A DNA stretch of 64,000 nt from contig NZ_KE384026.1 of NCBI RefSeq assembly GCF_000423485.1, positions 62,001-126,000 of the forward strand, written 5' to 3'. Position numbers and translations under genes: made by a program. Under the pieces are notes generated by a model. That model searched no databases. It was not told the origin of the DNA and was given only the letters and a program-made list of their open reading frames with translations. Each line of letters begins with the position of its first letter. Within the stretch, counting starts at the first letter, position 1. This stretch comes from Propionimicrobium lymphophilum DSM 4903. Lineage in GTDB: Bacteria > Actinomycetota > Actinomycetes > Propionibacteriales > Propionibacteriaceae. This document shows, piece by piece, positions 17,023 to 26,637 of this stretch.

Positions 17023-18371
17023 TTTTTGAATGCGTGAATCGGGGCGGGGATTCGTCCTCCGCGTCCGATCATCTTCTCGCAAGATGCAGAACTAACCTTC
17101 ATGATCGGCGCGTGCCCAAGTAGTCCGCCGAATTCGACCTCGTCGCCAACCTTCATGCCCGGCACAGGGATGACGCGCACGGCTGTGGTCTTGTTGTTCA
17201 TGATGCCGATCGCTGCCTCGTCTGCGATGATGCCCGAAATGCTCGCTGCCGAGGTGCCGCCGGGGATGGCGATCATGTCAAGGCCTACGGAGCAAATGGC
17301 TGTCATTGCTTCCAGCTTCTCGATGGTCAGCACGCCCTCGTTGACGGCGTCGATCATTCCGGCGTCCTCGCTAACAGGGATGAAGGACCCGGAAAGCCCA
17401 CCGACGTGGCTGCATGCCATCATTCCGCCCTTCTTGACCGCGTCGTTTAGCAGTGCAAGGGCTGCGGTGGTCCCCGGACCGCCGACGCGTTCCAGGCCGA
17501 TTTCTTCTAGAATCTCCGCGACGGAGTCGCCTACAGCAGGTGTTGGCGCAAGAGAAAGATCGACGATGCCGAAGTCGACGCCGAGCCTTTCAGCCGCCAA
17601 AGTGCCAACCAGCTGGCCCATCCTGGTGACCTTAAACGATGCCTTCTTGATGGTTTCTGCAAGGCCGCCCATAGTTGCGTCGGGGGCAGCGTCCACTGCG
17701 CTCTTGATGACGCCCGGGCCGGAAACGCCCACGCTAATTACACAGTCGGCCTCTTCGACGCCGTGGAATGCTCCCGCCATAAACGGGTTGTCGGACACCG
17801 CATTTGCGAACACCACGAGTTTGGCTGCGCCAAAGCCGTTTTCGGTGGCGGCGGCCACGTCCTTAATGATGCGCCCCATGCGGCCCACAGTGTCCATGTT
17901 GATGCCCGCGCGCGAAGAGCCAATCGCAACGCTGCCACAAACGAGATCGGTTTCGTTGAGGGCCTGCGGCAACGAGTTGATCAGCGCTAGATCGGAGCCA
18001 GTAGCTCCCTTTTCCGTTAGCGCAGAGAAGCCGCCGATGAAGTTGACTCCGCAGGCTTTCGCTGCACGGTCGAGGGCCTTAGCAAACGGTGTCAGGTCGT
18101 TGGCCCTGCTCGCAGCAGCGACGATGGCAATGGGCGTCACAGAGATGCGTTTGTTGATGATCGGGATACCGAGTTCCGCCTCGATTTTCTCGCAGGTCTC
18201 AAGAAGCTTCTCGGCCCTGCTGGTGATCTTGTCATAGATGCGATCACATGCGGAATCTACGTCCGCCGCGGCGCAATCCAGCAGCGAAATGCCCATGGTG
18301 ACCGTTCGAATATCTAGCCGATATTCGTCGATCATCCGTACTGTTTCAAGAACGTTTTCGAATGTCGCCAT
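17019..18371 (-). CDS. UPF0210 (DUF711) family protein
   Basis: A 450-residue cytoplasmic protein of the UPF0210 family, sometimes called PFL-like because its fold resembles pyruvate formate-lyase. [20 protein letters not shown] opens it, and [16 protein letters not shown] and the C-terminal [13 protein letters not shown] are typical. It has no glycyl-radical loop, so it is unlikely to be a radical enzyme itself. The family function is unknown. It is 3 bp downstream of an ACT-domain gene, a pairing also seen in streptococci. Confidence 0.88.
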   Translation of the reverse strand: MATFENVLETVRMIDEYRLDIRTVTMGISLLDCAAADVDSACDRIYDKITSRAEKLLETCEKIEAELGIPIINKRISVTPIAIVAAASRANDLTPFAKALDRAAKACGVNFIGGFSALTEKGATGSDLALINSLPQALNETDLVCGSVAIGSSRAGINMDTVGRMGRIIKDVAAATENGFGAAKLVVFANAVSDNPFMAGAFHGVEEADCVISVGVSGPGVIKSAVDAAPDATMGGLAETIKKASFKVTRMGQLVGTLAAERLGVDFGIVDLSLAPTPAVGDSVAEILEEIGLERVGGPGTTAALALLNDAVKKGGMMACSHVGGLSGSFIPVSEDAGMIDAVNEGVLTIEKLEAMTAICSVGLDMIAIPGGTSAASISGIIADEAAIGIMNNKTTAVRVIPVPGMKVGDEVEFGGLLGHAPIMKVSSASCEKMIGRGGRIPAPIHAFKN

Positions 18372-18374
18372 GGC

Positions 18375-18659
18375 TTACAGCTCGTGCATCGCTTTGAAGA
18401 TGGCCTCGGACTGCGCCCGAACCAGAAGTTTCTCTGCCTTGGCGGCCTCGTCTAGGCCGGCCTGCAGCTTCTCGATGGACATCTCAGCCGGGTCGAAGTG
18501 GCATTCCAGCATCATCGTGAAGAAGCCGTCCATCAGGGTCTGAGAGATGTTGACGATATTCACGTTCAGTTTTGCGAGGGCGTTGGCGATAGCCGCAACG
18601 ATTCCGACGTGGTCGATGCCGGTGACCGTTACGACTGCAGTCATGTCTTGGGTGTTCAC
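18375..18659 (-). CDS. ACT domain protein, UPF0237 family
   Basis: A 94-residue single ACT domain of the UPF0237/GcvR-like type, starting with TAVVTVTGIDHVGIVAAIAN. ACT domains usually bind amino acids and regulate a partner. I choose GTG 18659 because AGGA lies 8 nt upstream. The ATG at 18644 lacks a binding site, and the longer frame from 18716 adds non-family residues. It is cotranscribed with the UPF0210 gene, which suggests it senses a ligand for that protein. Confidence 0.85.
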   Translation of the reverse strand: MNTQDMTAVVTVTGIDHVGIVAAIANALAKLNVNIVNISQTLMDGFFTMMLECHFDPAEMSIEKLQAGLDEAAKAEKLLVRAQSEAIFKAMHEL

Positions 18660-18733
18660 ATGGTTAATCCTAGTCTGACCACGCGAGGCAATGCATTTTG
18701 TGTTTGCCAGCGGCAAGTTGAAACAATTGATTC

Positions 18734-19843
18734 ATGAAGAAAGCCCCGCTGCACTGGATGGATCTGGACATCGACGAGCGTAAGAACGCCGTCGTCGAGC
18801 TGGGGCTTCCTAAATTTCGTGCCGCGCAAATATCCAATAACTGGTTTGGCAGGCTGAACAGTGATCCAGATTCCTGGACCGATCTGCCCAAGGAGATGCG
18901 CGCAAAAGTCTCGGATAAGTTTTTCCCGAACCTCATGGAGCCGGTTAGCACCCAAAGCGCCGATGGCGGTCAAACTGTAAAGGTCGCTTGGCGTGGTCTT
19001 GACGGGTCGATCGTTGAATCCGTTTTGATGGCTTACCCAAATAGGGTAACCCTTTGCATCAGCAGTGAGGCAGGTTGCGGCATGGGCTGCCCGTTCTGCG
19101 CCACCGGCCAGGGCGGTCTGCAGCGCAATCTTTCGACCGCTGAAATCTTGCAGCAGTTGATGGTCGCCAACCAGCAGCTCGAAGAAGGTTTAATTCCCGG
19201 CCATAACCGCGTCAGCAACATCGTGTTCATGGGGATGGGCGAACCGATGGCCAACTACAAGGCGGTCATGGGGGCCATCCACGCGATGACCACACCGAAA
19301 CCGGACGGTTTTGGGATGAGCGCGCGCGGCATAACCGTTTCTACCGTCGGCCTAGTGCCCAAAATGCTCCAACTCGCCGAGGAGGGAATGCAGTTCAATC
19401 TGGCGCTTTCGCTGCACGCACCAGATGACGAGCTGCGCGATGAACTGATCCCGATCAACAAGCGTTACGGCGTCGATGCCACGCTAAATGCTGCGTGGAA
19501 TTTCGCAAAGGTGACGGGCAGGCGGGTCTCCATCGAATACGCGATGATGCGCGATATCAACGATCAGGCGTGGCGCGCAGATATGTTGGCGAAGAAACTA
19601 CACGCCAGGGGAGACTGGGGGTGGTTCCACGTGAACCTTATTCCGCTGAACCCGACTCCTGGCAGCAAGTGGACCGCCAGCCGAAAGTCTGACGAAAAGG
19701 CCTTCATCGAGCATTTGGAGCGATCGGGAGTGCCGACGACGATGCGCGAAACCCGAGGCCGAGAGATCGACGGTGCCTGTGGGCAGCTAGCTGCTGCTGT
19801 CCGCGAGGGCAAGGTTCAGCCCAGCACGCAGGCAAGCAAATAG
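18734..19843 (+). CDS. rlmN: 23S rRNA/tRNA adenine-C2 methyltransferase RlmN
   Basis: A 369-residue radical SAM methyltransferase acting on A2503 of 23S rRNA and on A37 of some tRNAs. The CxxxCxxC cluster motif is Cys115, Cys119 and Cys122. [18 protein letters not shown] and LALSLHAP are diagnostic, and VTIRETRG reads TTMRETRG near the C-terminus. The ORF starts opposite the ACT gene. Its last 28 bp overlap cobS on the other strand. Confidence 0.95.
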   Translation: MKKAPLHWMDLDIDERKNAVVELGLPKFRAAQISNNWFGRLNSDPDSWTDLPKEMRAKVSDKFFPNLMEPVSTQSADGGQTVKVAWRGLDGSIVESVLMAYPNRVTLCISSEAGCGMGCPFCATGQGGLQRNLSTAEILQQLMVANQQLEEGLIPGHNRVSNIVFMGMGEPMANYKAVMGAIHAMTTPKPDGFGMSARGITVSTVGLVPKMLQLAEEGMQFNLALSLHAPDDELRDELIPINKRYGVDATLNAAWNFAKVTGRRVSIEYAMMRDINDQAWRADMLAKKLHARGDWGWFHVNLIPLNPTPGSKWTASRKSDEKAFIEHLERSGVPTTMRETRGREIDGACGQLAAAVREGKVQPSTQASK

Positions 19844-20634
19844 CACATCTGGGTTATCTCGATTAGCGATCCGAAGGTGTCTCCGGTGGAGCCGCCGAAA
19901 CGCTTGACCAAGTGCTTCTGCCACAAGGTGCCGATCGCGACCGCTATTAGTGCGGCTATGACCCAGTGAACGATTTCGTAAGCGCTGAAGCCGCTAACAA
20001 ATCCGCTAGCAGTGGCAACTACTAGCACCATTGCAATCAGGCTGATGACTATCGTGACAGGTTTGGTCACCGCTGCGAATAGCGCCCCGAATCCGCCTGG
20101 TCTGGCTGTTTCCGCACCAACTCGCGTCGCGATCAGAACGGCCATCCTTGCCACCATCGGAGCCGTGACTAGAAGCGCAATTTGCTGCCAGAAATCGTGT
20201 GCCCACAGCTCGCCGTTAGCGTTCGTATTGGCGAAGGAGCTGAGCGCGAACGTGTCAATAGCCAGAACTAGAACAATCGCGCACACACCCATCGGGCCGA
20301 TGTCGGATTGCTTCATGATTCGCAGTGCCTCTTCGGCTGGCTTTCGGGAGCCGAGCCCGTCAGCGGTGTCTGCTAAACCGTCCAGGTGAAGAAAGCCGGT
20401 AGAAACCGTCAGGACGGCAAGGCCGCAGATTGCACCGAGAAGCGGGCCGCCGCCCAAAATCATTACTAGTCCACAAGAGAAGGCGCCAAGGGCGCCCAAC
20501 AACATACCGACCCAGGGCAGCCAGACGATCGTCCTCGCGCTCCTTGATCTGTCCACTATGCCGACGTCTGGGGCCGGCAGCGTGGTAAACATCGCAAGAG
20601 CAGTTATGAATGGGTTCGTTACTGTTGTCTTCAC
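19816..20634 (-). CDS. cobS: Adenosylcobinamide-GDP ribazoletransferase
   Basis: A 272-residue integral membrane enzyme joining adenosylcobinamide-GDP and alpha-ribazole(-phosphate), the last step of nucleotide-loop assembly. The signature [19 protein letters not shown] and the following [10 protein letters not shown] are diagnostic. About six hydrophobic helices follow. It is the last gene of the cobalamin operon, overlapping cobU by 4 bp. Its C-terminus overlaps the rlmN end. Confidence 0.93.
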   Translation of the reverse strand: MKTTVTNPFITALAMFTTLPAPDVGIVDRSRSARTIVWLPWVGMLLGALGAFSCGLVMILGGGPLLGAICGLAVLTVSTGFLHLDGLADTADGLGSRKPAEEALRIMKQSDIGPMGVCAIVLVLAIDTFALSSFANTNANGELWAHDFWQQIALLVTAPMVARMAVLIATRVGAETARPGGFGALFAAVTKPVTIVISLIAMVLVVATASGFVSGFSAYEIVHWVIAALIAVAIGTLWQKHLVKRFGGSTGDTFGSLIEITQMCYLLACVLG

Positions 20635-21161
20635 TTCTGTCCCTTAATGGTCAGTGGCTGTCCTGCTACGCATAGAACCACCTTGTCGCAAACCTCAGCA
20701 ACTTTCGCATTGAGCCTGCCGAGTTCGTCACGGTAGGCCCTGGAACCTGCATCGGGTGGAACAAGCGACCAGCCGACCTCGTTTGTGACGAGGACGACGT
20801 CTCTGGAGGTCTTCTCGAGAGAGGAGATCACTTTGTCAACCGAAGGCTGAATTAGTCCGGCATCTAGGCTCTCCCAAAAGCCGTGTTCGTCCATGACCCT
20901 GCTTAGCCAAACGCCTAGGCAGTCGATCATCAGAGGCGCAGAAGAATCCTTAGAGATCTCACTTGCAATTTTTAATGTCTCGATGGTCTTCCAGGTCTGT
21001 GGCCTTCGCTCTCGATGCAGCTTTATCCGGTGCTGCCATTCGGCGTCGGCAGGGTCGTTGTAAGAGGTGGCCAGGTAATCGACGTTTTCCAGGTCGATCA
21101 ACTGGTTTTCCGCGTAAGCGGATTTACCCGACCTGCTGCCTCCCGTGACGAGCAGCCTCAT
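20631..21161 (-). CDS. cobU: Adenosylcobinamide kinase / guanylyltransferase
   Basis: A 176-residue bifunctional enzyme that phosphorylates adenosylcobinamide and transfers GMP to it. The P-loop GGSRSGKS opens the protein. The RIKLHRERRP block carries the histidine that is guanylylated in Salmonella CobU. DCLGVWLSR and VTNEVGWSLVPPD are typical. It overlaps cobT by one base and cobS by four. Confidence 0.95.
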   Translation of the reverse strand: MRLLVTGGSRSGKSAYAENQLIDLENVDYLATSYNDPADAEWQHRIKLHRERRPQTWKTIETLKIASEISKDSSAPLMIDCLGVWLSRVMDEHGFWESLDAGLIQPSVDKVISSLEKTSRDVVLVTNEVGWSLVPPDAGSRAYRDELGRLNAKVAEVCDKVVLCVAGQPLTIKGQK

Positions 21162-22231
21162 TAGTTTTCCTTCTCTCCGCTAACGCCAGATTCTTCGCCA
21201 AAGATTGCCATTTCGTTCATTATCTTCGCGGCAGCAGTGACGAGCGGCAGTGCTGCCGCTGCTCCGGATCCTTCACCGAGGCTTAGATCGAGTTTGAGGA
21301 GCGCGCGAAGACCCAGGTTATCCAAAGCAGCCCTAATGCCAGGCTCTTCACCGTCGTGACCTGCGATCATGTAGCCCAAAACTTCCGGGCAGATAGCCGC
21401 GGCGACGAGCGCTGCGGAGCAGGCGATCACGCCGTCAACGATGATCGGCACTTTGGCGGCAGCAGCGCCGAGCATTAGACCTGCCATGGCCGCGTGTTCG
21501 AATCCGCCGATTGCCGCAAGTGCCTCGAGCGGCTTCTTTTTGGTTGCGCCATTAACGGCAATGGCGGTGGCGATTACGGATTTCTTGCGCTCAAGCATCT
21601 CGTCGTCCGCCCCTGAGCCTCTGCCGGTTACCTCGGCGATTCCAGCCCCGGTGAAAACGCGGATCAGGGCTGCCGCCGGTGTTGTGTTTGCGATTCCCAA
21701 CTCGCCCGCGATGAGGCATTTTTTGCCGGCGTCAACCGCGTCTTTAGCGGCTTTGATGCCGATCTCCAGCGCCTGGTAGGCCTCTTTCTCACTCATCGCT
21801 GGGCCCTGGGTCATGTCTTTTGTTCCCGGTGCGATTCGGCAGTCGATACAGGTTTCGCTCTCGGGCAGCTTCGTGAGCCCGCCGACGTTGTAAAGCACTA
21901 CGTCTGCGCCAGCATGCCTGGATAGCACGTTGATTGCGGCGCCTCCGCGAGCGATGTTCGTGCCCATCTGTTCTGTGACTGTCTGGGGCCAGGGAGAAAC
22001 CTTCTGTGCTTGGATGCCGTGGTCGCCTGCGAAGACGCAGGTTCGCGCAGGCAAAGGCAGCGGCGGCGGGCACTGACCGGAAATTGCCGAAAGCTGTTCA
22101 CCGACTACCTCGAGATAGCCAAGAGATGTCGGCGGTTTGGTCAGGTTGGCGTGGAATTTAACCGCCCTGGCCCTAACGTCTTCGTCAACGGGAACTATTT
22201 GTTTTATCGTCTTGTGGAACAACTCAGTCAC
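21161..22231 (-). CDS. cobT: Nicotinate-nucleotide-dimethylbenzimidazole phosphoribosyltransferase
   Basis: A 356-residue enzyme that activates the lower-ligand base to alpha-ribazole phosphate. TKPPTSLGYLE, AGDHGIQ, RGGAAINVL and GELGIANTTPAAAL are family signatures. SLGEGSGAAAALPL contains the catalytic glutamate. The length is standard. It overlaps the cobB-cobC fusion by 8 bp. Confidence 0.95.
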   Translation of the reverse strand: MTELFHKTIKQIVPVDEDVRARAVKFHANLTKPPTSLGYLEVVGEQLSAISGQCPPPLPLPARTCVFAGDHGIQAQKVSPWPQTVTEQMGTNIARGGAAINVLSRHAGADVVLYNVGGLTKLPESETCIDCRIAPGTKDMTQGPAMSEKEAYQALEIGIKAAKDAVDAGKKCLIAGELGIANTTPAAALIRVFTGAGIAEVTGRGSGADDEMLERKKSVIATAIAVNGATKKKPLEALAAIGGFEHAAMAGLMLGAAAAKVPIIVDGVIACSAALVAAAICPEVLGYMIAGHDGEEPGIRAALDNLGLRALLKLDLSLGEGSGAAAALPLVTAAAKIMNEMAIFGEESGVSGEKEN

Positions 22232-24632
22232 TGGTTTCTCCTTTTAGCTCTTTTAGAGCAGCGGCGAGGCTAGCGGAAATTTCTGGGCTTCGAACGGCAA
22301 TTCGCAGCCAGCCAGGCCCAAGCCCGGGGAAAGACACGCAACTGCGTGCGGCGAATCCGTGCTCGCGTAGAGTCGACGCGGGATCGTCGCCTATCTGTGC
22401 AGCATCTACCAGTACAAATGGCGTCGAAGGATTTCCGACGACCTCGAAACCTGCTTTGGAAAGCTGCGAAATTAGGCACTGCCTGTTTCGAGCTAGCTCG
22501 ACGTTGCTAGTCGAAACGTATTCGAGAGCATCCGGCGTGGTCGTCGCACACATGAGGGTGGCCGCCGGGGTGGAGACTGACCACGATGGCTGAATGTGCT
22601 CAAGCGCCGCTATGAGCCTCGGATCACCGACGACGTATCCTGCGCGCACACCCGCAATGCTCCACGTCTTGGTTAACGACCGGGCGACTAAAATGCCAGT
22701 CATCTGCGGCCCGATTAACGACTCCGGCTCCCCGGGCACTGCGTCCATGAAGGCCTCGTCGACAAGTAACACTCTGTGGTTGCGGACCAACTTGAGAAGC
22801 TGCTCTTTCCCGTGCAGCACTCCGGTAGGGTTCGTCGGGTTGCCGACAGCGACGAAGTCAAACTTTTCGTCTATTTCGATGTCCAACTCGAATGGTTCGG
22901 GCAGAACCTTACGGTAAACCTGTTTGCACACCTGGCTGAGCGCATGTTCGGGCTCGGTGAACTGCGGGTGGATAACCAGCGGGTTGCTGGGCCGAAGCGC
23001 TTGAGCAATTAGATTAAAAGCCTGTGTGCCTCCGGCGGTCGGTAGAACCATCTGGGGGGACACGCCGTGGTGTTCGGCTATCGCTCGTCTTGCTTCTCTA
23101 GCGCTCGGGTATGCGCTCCAGTTATCGATGTCTTGCGCTAGCGCTCGGTGGATCAGCTCAGGGGGTTTAGACGCCCTGACGTTAACAGCAAGATCGACGA
23201 GGCTTTTGTCCAGCTCGGCGTCTCCGTGGTGCTTCAGATCGGCGAATCCATCTCCTTGGGTGGAGGAATTGGAGGAGAATTTAACAGCGAAAGAAGAAAC
23301 GCATTTAGGGCTTGCCGCCCACTGGCTCGCGGCTTGAGCGAAACGCTGGGCGAATTGCGGGTAGGCAGCCCAATGAGTGTGCTGATAAGTGGCGTGTGTG
23401 GTCTCTGTGAAGTACCAGTCCTGCTCGTCATCAATTCTGGTTCGGTGGAACTGGTGGAATCTGACTTTCTCTGCGACCCGGTAGATAACTGAGTCTTTCG
23501 TAGGCTCAAAGTCGCGATAGCCCATCCGAAGACGGGGAGTCATAGACGCAGTAAAATCTAGGGCCCCGCTCATCGGCAGTCCGTCGATTTCTTTGCACAG
23601 GTACAGCAGCCCTGCACACTCTGCAACAGTTGGCAGCCCGGCCCGGACCGCCTTGCCAATCTGAGCCGTCAGGCTTCTGTTATCGGCTAACCTGCCCGCG
23701 TAAACCTCAGGGAAGCCACCGCCCAGGTAGAGGCCGGCGGTGTCCTCTGGCAGCTGGGAGTCTGTAAGCGGGTCGAACCAAGCTATTTCGCAGCCCGCTG
23801 CCTCGAGTAGTTCAAATGTTTCCGGGTAGTTGAAGGTGAACGCGCTGCCACCGGCAACAGCGATTTTGGGATTGCCGTCAACAGGCTTGGTGGTCGGATG
23901 CCACGCCTGGGCATCTAAATCGGGAGCCTGCGAGGCGAGCCGAATTATCTCGTCGAGATCGACGTTTTCCGCGACTATTCGTCCTGCGGTATCGACCATC
24001 TCTTGAGCGCTGTCCCTCTCGGCAGCAGGAATCAACCCGAGATGTCTAGATGGCGCAGACACCTGCTGATTAGTAGGAATAGCACCGAGCAAGGGCAAGC
24101 CCGTCTGCTCCAAAGCCTTTGCCAATTCATCCGCGATCTTAGGGCTGGAGATTCGGTTTGCGATGACTCCCACCACATTAATTTTGGGGCTATAGGTGGC
24201 CATGCCTTGGGCAACTGCGGCTGCGGAAATTGAGCTTCCCGAACCATTTACGACAATAACTACGGGCGCTTGCAAGAGGCTCGCGATGTGAGCGCTAGAC
24301 CCGTATGCACCGTTGCTGCTAACCGTGCCCAGCTTGCCGTCGAAAAGCCCCATGACTCCCTCGATGACGGCTATGTCGGCAGGCTCTGGTTCTTCAAAGC
24401 CGTGCTTGAAAAGCGGGCCGATAAGCTCTTCAGAACACAAGTGAGGGTCCAGGTTTCGGCTTTGCCTGCCCGCAGCAAGGGTGTGGTATCCAGGGTCGAT
24501 GTAGTCGGGCCCGACCTTAAATGGAGCTACTTTGTGGCCTGCCTGCCGAAGCGCGGCCATTAGACCGATAGAGACCGTCGTCTTGCCCTGGCCTGAAGCC
24601 GGTGCCGCGACAACTATCCTCGGCATCACCAT
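22224..24632 (-). CDS. Fusion: cobyrinate a,c-diamide synthase + CobC-like PLP enzyme
   Basis: An 802-residue two-domain protein. Residues 1 to about 445 are cobyrinic acid a,c-diamide synthase (CobB/CbiA): P-loop APASGQGKTT, FKVGPDYIDPGYH, and a type 1 glutamine amidotransferase half with Cys339 in AECAGLL and a His in QHTHWAAYP. Residues from about 470 to 802 are a class I/II aminotransferase like the mycobacterial CobC (Rv2231c), related to threonine-phosphate decarboxylase: GGTQAFN, GNPTNPTG, DEAFMD, and Lys655 in SLTKTW as the PLP lysine. The second half may supply aminopropanol phosphate for CobD. The joint is a short Ser-rich linker. There is no internal start or stop. Confidence 0.88.
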   Translation of the reverse strand: MVMPRIVVAAPASGQGKTTVSIGLMAALRQAGHKVAPFKVGPDYIDPGYHTLAAGRQSRNLDPHLCSEELIGPLFKHGFEEPEPADIAVIEGVMGLFDGKLGTVSSNGAYGSSAHIASLLQAPVVIVVNGSGSSISAAAVAQGMATYSPKINVVGVIANRISSPKIADELAKALEQTGLPLLGAIPTNQQVSAPSRHLGLIPAAERDSAQEMVDTAGRIVAENVDLDEIIRLASQAPDLDAQAWHPTTKPVDGNPKIAVAGGSAFTFNYPETFELLEAAGCEIAWFDPLTDSQLPEDTAGLYLGGGFPEVYAGRLADNRSLTAQIGKAVRAGLPTVAECAGLLYLCKEIDGLPMSGALDFTASMTPRLRMGYRDFEPTKDSVIYRVAEKVRFHQFHRTRIDDEQDWYFTETTHATYQHTHWAAYPQFAQRFAQAASQWAASPKCVSSFAVKFSSNSSTQGDGFADLKHHGDAELDKSLVDLAVNVRASKPPELIHRALAQDIDNWSAYPSAREARRAIAEHHGVSPQMVLPTAGGTQAFNLIAQALRPSNPLVIHPQFTEPEHALSQVCKQVYRKVLPEPFELDIEIDEKFDFVAVGNPTNPTGVLHGKEQLLKLVRNHRVLLVDEAFMDAVPGEPESLIGPQMTGILVARSLTKTWSIAGVRAGYVVGDPRLIAALEHIQPSWSVSTPAATLMCATTTPDALEYVSTSNVELARNRQCLISQLSKAGFEVVGNPSTPFVLVDAAQIGDDPASTLREHGFAARSCVSFPGLGPGWLRIAVRSPEISASLAAALKELKGETSD

Positions 24633-25201
24633 TCTATTCCTGCCTGTCCACGTTCTCCCTTGTCAAAGGGGTGTTTGATCTTGTCCATTGACGTCACCAA
24701 ATCCGCTACGTCGATGAGCTTTTTAGGTGCTTTCCTGCCGGTAATGACAACGTTTTGATTGCCTGTCCGCCTGCCCAACGTGTCGATTACCTCGTCGATG
24801 TCTAGCCAACCTCGAGACAAAACGTGGTTGAACTCGTCGAGGATATACAGGCGGTTCTTTTCCTCCGCTAAATGTTTTTTCACCAAGTCCCAGCCTTCCT
24901 GGGCAAGGCTTTGCTGGTCAGTGTGGTCGTTGCTGCGAAGCCAGGTGAATCCTTCGCCTAGCGTGTACCAAGATATCGAGCCACCGACTCCGTTATCTTC
25001 ATGAGCTTTGGCGAGCGTCTCGTATGCGAGTTTCTCACCAACTTTCCATTTACCGGACTTCACGAATTGATAGACTCCGACGTTCCAACCTTGCGCCCAA
25101 GAGCGCAGCCCCATGCCGAAGGCAGCCGTGGACTTTCCCTTGCCGTCGCCGGTGTGCACGATTAGCCGTGGTTTGTGGCGCTTTTCTCTGGTGCTGCTCA
25201 C
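24626..25201 (-). CDS. cobO: Cob(I)yrinic acid a,c-diamide adenosyltransferase
   Basis: A 191-residue CobA/CobO-type ATP:corrinoid adenosyltransferase. The P-loop is GDGKGKSTAAFG, followed by FVKSGKW, ILDEFNHVLSRGW and VVITGRKAP. I start it at GTG 25201, which overlaps the cobQ stop in GTGA and has GGAGG upstream. The longer frame from 25315 would lie inside cobQ. Its end overlaps the next gene by 7 bp. Confidence 0.94.
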   Translation of the reverse strand: MSSTREKRHKPRLIVHTGDGKGKSTAAFGMGLRSWAQGWNVGVYQFVKSGKWKVGEKLAYETLAKAHEDNGVGGSISWYTLGEGFTWLRSNDHTDQQSLAQEGWDLVKKHLAEEKNRLYILDEFNHVLSRGWLDIDEVIDTLGRRTGNQNVVITGRKAPKKLIDVADLVTSMDKIKHPFDKGERGQAGIEW

Positions 25202-26637
25202 ATGGCCTCCAGCATCGCGTCCAGGTCGACGTTTTGCTCGATCGAATCCGCAAGCGCATTGATCATGTCTTCTCTGCGCTGCGAATAGGCTGGGGCTTCG
25301 GGGTCTGGACGCCAACGGCTTCCGCTGATCTGCGCGGTTTCAAGCAACAGTCGTCTGCGGAAATCATCGTTTTCCAGGCTGCCATGAAGCATGGTACCGA
25401 AGGTGTTTTGAGAACGATAGCCGTCGAGGAACTCCTCTGCGGGAGAATTGTTGGTTATTTTGCCGTGATGGATTTCGTAACCCGAAACCAACATGTCGTG
25501 CCACTTGTAGGCGGCCTGCCGAACTGTTTTTTCGGGGCTGAAACGCACGTCAATAGGCAGCAGCCCAAGCCCCTCCGCCTGCTCGATTGAGCCTTCAACT
25601 TCATCGTGAATCTCGTGTGCGAGCATTTCGTATCCGCCACAAACGCCTAACACCGGTCTGCCCTCGACATGACGATTTCTGACTACATCGGAAATCCCTC
25701 TGGAATTCATCCAGTCAAGATCGGAGGTGGTGGAACGGCTGCCAGGAAGAACAACCAGGTCGGCGTCTACCAGGTCGGATGCTTGCGTGGTCACCTGGAC
25801 GAAGACTCCCGGCTCTGCGGCCAAAGCATCGACATCGGTTGAATTGGAGATGCGGGGGAATCGAACCACGGCGACTTTCAGCGTGCCCTCGTCGCCGGTC
25901 TGGCCTCGCCAGCGAGCCACTTCGAGCGAATCTTCGCCGTCAGTCCAAACGCCGCCGATCCAGGGCAGCACCCCGTAATTTTTCAACCCAGTTCGTTCGC
26001 TGATCTCTTTGAGGCCCGGGTCTAGAACAGTCTGATCGCCGCGGAACTTATTAATTATGTATCCGTTAAGCAGTCGCCTGTCCTCTGGGCCCAGCAGGCC
26101 CCAAGTGCCGTAGATGGATGCCAGCACACCGCCGCGATCGATGTCTCCGACTAAAACCACCGGCAGATCGAACTGCCTGGCTAACCCCATGTTCACGTAG
26201 TCGCCGCTGCGCAGATTAATCTCTGCTGGGGAGCCGGCACCCTCGCATACAATCACCTCGTATTGCGAACTTAGCTTGCGGTACGCCTCGAAAGCGGCCT
26301 CTGCCAGATGCTTCCTGCCGGTGGAGTACTCGCCGGATTCTAGCGTGCCATCCGCCATGCCCATGAGCACGATGTGCGAACGACGGTCGCTTCCCGGCTT
26401 TAGCAAAACGGGGTTCAAAAGGGCGTTCGGCTGGACTCGAGCGGCCTGAGCCTGCAGGTATTGCGCTCTGCCGATCTCGGCTCCGTCCGGGCAGACCATC
26501 GAGTTGTTGGACATGTTCTGTGCCTTGTAAGGTGCAACAGAAACTCCTCGATTGTTCAGAGCCCTACATATTCCTGTGACTACCGCAGATTTACCTGCAT
26601 CAGAGGAAGTGCCTGCGATCAAAATTCCTTTAGCCAC
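25198..26637 (-). CDS. cobQ: Cobyric acid synthase
   Basis: A 479-residue glutamine-dependent enzyme that amidates positions b, d, e and g of adenosylcobyrinate diamide. The N-terminal ATP site is AGTSSDAGKS, then PYKAQNMSNNSMV. The C-terminal amidotransferase half has the Cys motif LGVCGGYEML and SGYEIHHGK. GTG 26637 has GAGGTGG immediately upstream and starts AKGILIAG as in the family, so I prefer it to the frame beginning at 26670. It overlaps cobD by 8 bp. Confidence 0.95.
   Translation of the reverse strand: MAKGILIAGTSSDAGKSAVVTGICRALNNRGVSVAPYKAQNMSNNSMVCPDGAEIGRAQYLQAQAARVQPNALLNPVLLKPGSDRRSHIVLMGMADGTLESGEYSTGRKHLAEAAFEAYRKLSSQYEVIVCEGAGSPAEINLRSGDYVNMGLARQFDLPVVLVGDIDRGGVLASIYGTWGLLGPEDRRLLNGYIINKFRGDQTVLDPGLKEISERTGLKNYGVLPWIGGVWTDGEDSLEVARWRGQTGDEGTLKVAVVRFPRISNSTDVDALAAEPGVFVQVTTQASDLVDADLVVLPGSRSTTSDLDWMNSRGISDVVRNRHVEGRPVLGVCGGYEMLAHEIHDEVEGSIEQAEGLGLLPIDVRFSPEKTVRQAAYKWHDMLVSGYEIHHGKITNNSPAEEFLDGYRSQNTFGTMLHGSLENDDFRRRLLLETAQISGSRWRPDPEAPAYSQRREDMINALADSIEQNVDLDAMLEAM

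Noticed and set aside
17101-18237. 378-codon plus-strand open frame
   Set aside because: It is antisense to the UPF0210 gene, which has family motifs and an upstream partner. The antisense product is low-complexity (Ser/Pro/Thr/Met-rich).
22010-24632. Plus-strand frames of 60-114 codons in the cob operon
   Set aside because: All are antisense to conserved enzymes with overlapping start and stop codons.
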